A stretch of 64,000 bases of DNA from Isoetes taiwanensis (taxonomy: Eukaryota > Streptophyta > Lycopodiopsida > Isoetales > Isoetaceae), in the NCBI GenBank assembly GCA_021234155.1, contig JAJEKV010000001.1, forward strand, positions 2,169,927-2,233,926, in the 5' to 3' direction. Shown piece after piece: positions 59,547 through 64,000 of the stretch. The translations under genes were made by a program, and so were the position numbers. Positions within the stretch are counted from its first letter, which is position 1; every line of letters begins with the position of its first letter. The notes below the pieces were generated by a model that had not been told where the DNA came from, ran no database searches, and saw only the letters and a program-made list of their open reading frames with translations.

Positions 59547-59615
59547 AATTGTTGTCATATCTAAAGTTTTTGGCATGCGTGAATATGGCCCAATGATCTA
59601 GAGAATTACAAAAGT

Positions 59616-60187
59616 ATGCCAACGACGAGATCCATAACTGGTTTATTTGGCAGGAATAAGTTTGTGAATGGAAAAGAATTTCAGGCTCTTATCAATAAAA
59701 ATCAATTCTTGAAGGATTTTTCAAAGTTTAGGATGCAAGCTAGCACAGATTGGACAAGAAAAAGATTTGCTGATACTTGGACTATGATCTCTTGCATAGA
59801 AACATGGGCATTGAGATATCTATAATTGTTAAAAGTTGCAAAAATGGGCCTTGTTCAATGCTATAGCACAGCAGCATGTGAACATGAATTTAGTAGAGTG
59901 AACATTCTAAGGTTAAGTATAGGAATAAAATTAAAATTTCCTACAGTTGATGCCTTGGTTTGCATTGCCATTGAAGGCCCAAGTCTAGAAAATTTTGACT
60001 TTTCAGCTAATATAAAACAATGGAAATCAGCTGCTATTCAGACATATTTTATACGGGTACTCATGAGATTGAAGAGGTTGCTACAATAAATGATGATGAA
60101 CTGGAATTTCCTGCAGATATAGATGAGGAAGAAATAGAAAGTGATGAGGATGTCATGAGCATGATGGCAGCAGAAGAAATGTTATAG
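59616..60187 (+). pseudogene. hAT transposase C-terminal fragment
   Basis: The frame reads WALRYL, a TAA at 59823-59825, then LLKVAKMGLVQCYSTAACEH, EFSRVNILRLSIGIKLKFPT, VDALVCIAIEGPSLENFDFS and, after a frameshift near 60050, an acidic tail (INDDELEFPADIDEEEIESD) ending at 60187. The S.A.CE..FS..N..K/R pattern followed by IEGP..E.FDF is the hAT dimerisation region, of the ZNF862-like type. The catalytic N-terminal part is missing. Confidence 0.7.
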
Positions 60188-60291
60188 TTTTGTTTATATA
60201 TTTTGCATAATCTTATAGTTTTGAGCTTGTAGTAATGTTACCTTACGGCTTCTACTGTTTGCTTTTTTTTTTTTTTTCATTTTTTTTTTAA

Positions 60292-61043
60292 ATGTTAGTA
60301 CTTGAACATATGTTAACAAGTCTTTAAAAATGCAGAATAAACTTGAGCATTGGGCTTGTGCATATGCCTGCATAAGCCAAATTCAATCTATTTGGGAAGG
60401 ATCTACGAGTGGCCCAATGCAAAAATAGTGGGAAGAGCCTTTAAGATAAGGCAAAATAGGTGAAATGGGAAAGACCACTTAAATGTGGTAGTCCACAGAC
60501 AAAATTTAAAATAGCGCCATCAATGATAATGACCTCTACATGTTAGGTCATCAAAAGATATGGGTGAAATCCGTTTTTGGGAAACCCTCTTTGGTATGTT
60601 TGGCTGCCAGAATCGATGCATGCCATAGATCTTACCGAGACCGCTTCGCAAGATCCATGTTGCCATAGCATGTCGCTAAGGAAAAGCAGAGGCATTCTGG
60701 GAGACTGCTTTTCGCAAGATCCGTGTTGCCATAGCATGTAGCTGAGAAAAAGCGGAGGCATTGCAGATGTATCAGCCAATCTACCGCAGTGGCAAAGCCA
60801 GAACGATGGAATGAGATGCATACTCAAAAACTATGGCTGTTTAAAAATATCATTCCAAGGCCAAAGAGGTGCAGAGTTTCTAGAAATATCAACCACAAAA
60901 TTTCTGGAAGTATCAACCACGATTTCTAGCAAAAAAAATTTGGGCTACAAGCATGATTCAGAAGCATATGCGTTGTAACTTCTCCTGGACATTTTGTGTG
61001 AGACACATTTAGATGAAGACTTGATTTCCGATGAAGGGAAACT
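60292..61043. repeat. Long direct repeat, copy 1
   Basis: Starts ATGTTAGTACTTGAACATAT and is repeated from 63256 with roughly 90 percent apparent similarity and small indels. It contains an internal tandem duplication of about 72 bp (GTTGCCATAGCATGT(C/A)GCT at about 60660 and 60728). The pair could be the LTRs of a short element or a segmental duplication. Confidence 0.85.
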
Positions 61044-63255
61044 TCAGGTATTTCTTTGTGTTTTTACATATTAATACATGATAAATGAGCTTAGGAAAAG
61101 CCTCTTAATATATGCTGGCAGTAAGTTATTTTCTCTGCATATATTTATACCATGATATACGTATACACATCTAGCATCTCTGAACAAATTTAACTGATAT
61201 AGGCAGAGTACAAGGGAGTTAAAATAAGGGCCTTGATAAGTGTTACCTAACTCTCAAGGTTATTTTTTGTAAGAAATAGTCTATTTGACATGTTTTTAAG
61301 CAGTATAAAAGCCTTTTGTGAATAAATAGATCTTAATGATGCCAAAGCACACATCTGAAAAAGGTAGCAGGTGTGAAATGTTTTGGACTTCTTATTGCTT
61401 TTTTCTTTGATTCATTCATTTTTATTAAGCTGTTACTAATCAAGGGCAAAAGGTACAATGGGTGAGGGGCGAAAAGCCAAGAAATACCCAAAGTACCTTT
61501 TGGCCCTTGCATCATTACCGAGACTATCGCTAATGTTTGCATGGTTGGCTGCAGGTACGTGGTATTTCTTCTTCCATTGTGCCCATTTTGCTGTTATGGT
61601 GTGTTCTAGCTCAAACGGATGTATGGATCAAGGAAAAAAGCTCGTGATTGTTCACTTTGCAAATTACTATGGCAAAGACTGGTTATTATGGTATCTCTAT
61701 CAAATTAGTTATTAAGCATAGAAAAGTTGATATTTCTACAAGGGATCTAGTTGATAGGGCTCAGATTTTCTCACAATATTCAGGTACTACTACTTTCAAG
61801 TATTAGATATGATGTGGTAACTGAAAATGCCAAACACCAAAGGGAAAATATCACATCTGGTTTGAACATCAAATTTTGGGATGTGCTTTGATTTTTGAAT
61901 GTATGAAAGGATGTAAGATGACATCATAGATATGTAATAAAACAGTTTTTTGTTACAGATTGACCATACGCATGATTTAATGTATATGAGCTATGAATAT
62001 TGTTTTTCAGTGCATATAGCAGATATCTTAGACCTTTGGGCAGCTGAAAATGGCACTGGATTGTTTTGGAAAAAGATACATCCTTATGATCCAATGAAAT
62101 CCCGAAAAATTAGAGGGTTAGAAAATGTGGAAATAAGTGAAGTACAAAACGTTTTGAGGTTAGCAAATATGATGTTTTGCTTTGCTTTCTATGTAGAAAG
62201 GACCAGATAGTATTTATGTGGTATTGTATTATCAAGTATTGTATTATCAAACCGATCCACATGAGAGAACAAGGTATAAATGACTGGCATTGCATGTCAT
62301 GCAAAACTTTATGTTAAGTTTCTGAATGCTTGTTTTGAACAACCCCTTGGTTTGGAAATAAAAGACATTGTAAGACTAAAGTCATGTGACTTTCTGACCA
62401 TAGTAGGATGTCCCATCTATGACTAGATTGGTTATTGTATGGAATGATAAGGCTATTGAGGAATTGACTGATGTAGCTAGAATTGCCAGTAGGGTTGTTG
62501 CCTGAACTAGTTGTCTCTGGGTTTTTTTTAGATATTTCATTTCATTGGTTTTACCAGTGTGACATCTTATCTGTTGGTAGAAAAATGAGCAAAACTTGAT
62601 ACTTTGGAAAATATTAATGTGAATGATCATATGATTTCAGGATAGTGGCAATGCTCAAGCTGAATACAATTTGAAGTTTGTGCCACTTGTCTGGAACAGA
62701 GACCTTGGTCCTATTGGATATGGTCCAGCAACTTTGCATGACCGAGTTATGCAATAGGTATGACAAAGCTCTGCATATCAATTCCTATTTGATAGAAAAG
62801 AGATAATGGATGTTCATAGTCTGAACTTTCTAAAATTGAAAGTCACTACAAACAATCTTGCTGGCATGCCATTTGACCATGCTTTGCCATGAAGACCGTA
62901 TAAATTATGATAACATGCTATCTGACCATGTTATACTATATTATGATGCCTGAATCTGGAATCCAGAGGAGAATCTGGAATTTAAAGGAAAATCTTCAAG
63001 GATATCACAGGAATTTCCAGGTCTAAAATATGGTACATGCACTTTGTTGCAACGGATTAGAGACTATTGAAGGTATGTTTTCCATTTAGCAAAACATCTT
63101 GATAGCATTTCTAAGTTGTTGGGTAAAATATGAACTATAGGGTTATGGCAGACCCCTACTGTAACAGTAGGGGTGCACCCACCCTATAGTTACAGTACTT
63201 TTGTTAATAAACAAGGGTCTAATATAATCCTACGGAAGGAGGTAGGATTTTTTTT
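61044..63255. other. Sequence between the long direct repeats; possible host exons
   Basis: No family recognised. At 62641-62757 an acceptor-like AG is followed by DSGNAQAEYNLKFVPLVWNR then DLGPIGYGPATLHDRVMQ and a stop, a coding-like exon of unknown identity. At 62010-62150 the plus strand reads ADILDLWAAENGTGLFWKKI, also coding-like. These might be captured or eroded exons of one gene. Confidence 0.3.
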
Positions 63256-64000
63256 ATGTTAGTACTTGAACATATGTTAACAATTCTTAAAAAATGCAGA
63301 ATAAGGGCTTGTGCATGTGGCTGCATAAGGCAAATTCAATCTATTTGGGAAGGATCTAGGAGTGACCCAATGCAAAAACTTGCCCAATAGAGTGGGAATA
63401 GCCTTTAAGATAAGGCAAAATAGGTGAAATGGGAAAGACCACTTAAATGTGGTAGTCCGTAGACAAAATTTAAAATAGAGCCATCAATGATGACCTCTAA
63501 ATGTTAGGTCATCAAAAGATATGGGTGAAATCCGTTTTTGGGAAACCCTCTTTGGTATGTTTGGCTGCCTTTAGCCGATGCATGCGCCCATAGATGCGCC
63601 TGGAGACTGTTTCGGCAAGATCCATGTTGCCATAGCATGTCGCTAAGGAAAAGCAGAGGCATTGCTGGAGACTGTTTCGGCAAGATCAGTGTTGCCATAG
63701 CATGTAGCTGAGAAAAAGCAGAGGCATTGCAGGTGTATCAGCAAATCTGTCGCAGTGGCAAAGCCAGAACGATGGAAGGAGATGCATACTCAAAAACTAT
63801 GGCTGTTTCAAAATATCTTTTCAAGGCCAAAGAGCTACAGAGGTTTTGGAAGGTTCAACCACAAAGTTTGTGGAAGTATCAACCACGATTCATAGCAAAA
63901 CGTCTTTTGGCTAAAAGCATGATTCAGAAGCATATGCTTTGTAGCTTCTTCTGGAAATTTTGTGTGAGACACATTTAGATGAAGACTTGATTTCCGATGA
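63256..64000. repeat. Long direct repeat, copy 2 (runs off the window)
   Basis: Diverged copy of 60292-61043 in the same orientation, also containing the internal 72-bp duplication. It is cut by the window edge at the sequence equivalent to 61043, so the real unit is longer. Confidence 0.85.

Noticed and set aside
1-64000. CRISPR arrays, bacterial operons, rRNA and tRNA genes
   Set aside because: Introns, LINEs, LTR elements and plant protein families show a nuclear eukaryotic sequence; no regularly spaced identical repeats or RNA gene signatures were seen. The tRNA-like words are retroelement primer sites.

Overview
This is a gene-poor, AT-rich, transposon-dominated piece of a plant nuclear genome. 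The plant assignment rests on an ERF-type AP2 transcription factor, a decayed copy of a plastid-type elongation factor Ts, a chromodomain Ty3 retrotransposon primed by initiator tRNA-Met, and a scrap of mitochondrial cox1 whose two arginine/threonine codons look like unedited plant mitochondrial sites. The retroelement mix and the long interspersed spaces would suit a large-genome fern or fern-like plant, but that is inference; no species can be named.

Layout. 1-2108: no recognisable gene. 2109-11813: a decayed Ty3/chromovirus element on the minus strand, bounded by TAGCA target-site duplications; its 3' LTR is split by a 3.3-kb insertion (about 2746-6064) that carries intron-containing exons of a TPR-like gene. 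13362-19430: one non-LTR retrotransposon copy (called LINE-X here) cut into three collinear pieces by two insertions, each flanked by an 8-bp direct repeat; the larger insertion (15893-19166) has terminal inverted repeats and carries the 3' exons of a PQ-loop membrane protein gene. 22151-22748: the one apparently intact host gene, a two-exon ERF factor. 24676-30650 and 32223-35640: two degenerate L1-type LINEs of one family, separated by a plus-strand chromovirus tail and a run of about 100-bp repeats. 35640-43700: mostly non-coding, with the cox1 fragment and possible transposase remnants. 43760-44597: elongation factor Ts pseudogene. 44992-53900: more non-LTR debris, a minisatellite, a dense pile-up of LINE-X copies in both orientations and a 320-bp MITE. 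54952-57060: a third L1-type LINE lacking its 3' half. 57550-60187: a SET-domain-like pseudogene, a fold-back element, a CACTA terminus and a hAT transposase remnant. 60292-64000: a direct repeat of more than 740 bp whose second copy runs off the window.

Two themes unify the window. First, transposons here appear to have captured host gene fragments with their introns, then inserted into other transposons. Second, coding remnants are repeatedly broken by stops that are one C-to-T change from a normal codon (CAG to TAG, CGA to TGA, CAA to TAA), as expected from deamination of methylated cytosine in silenced DNA. Only the ERF gene looks functional. All LINE, LTR and gene-capture coordinates were read by eye and internal boundaries may be off by tens of bases.
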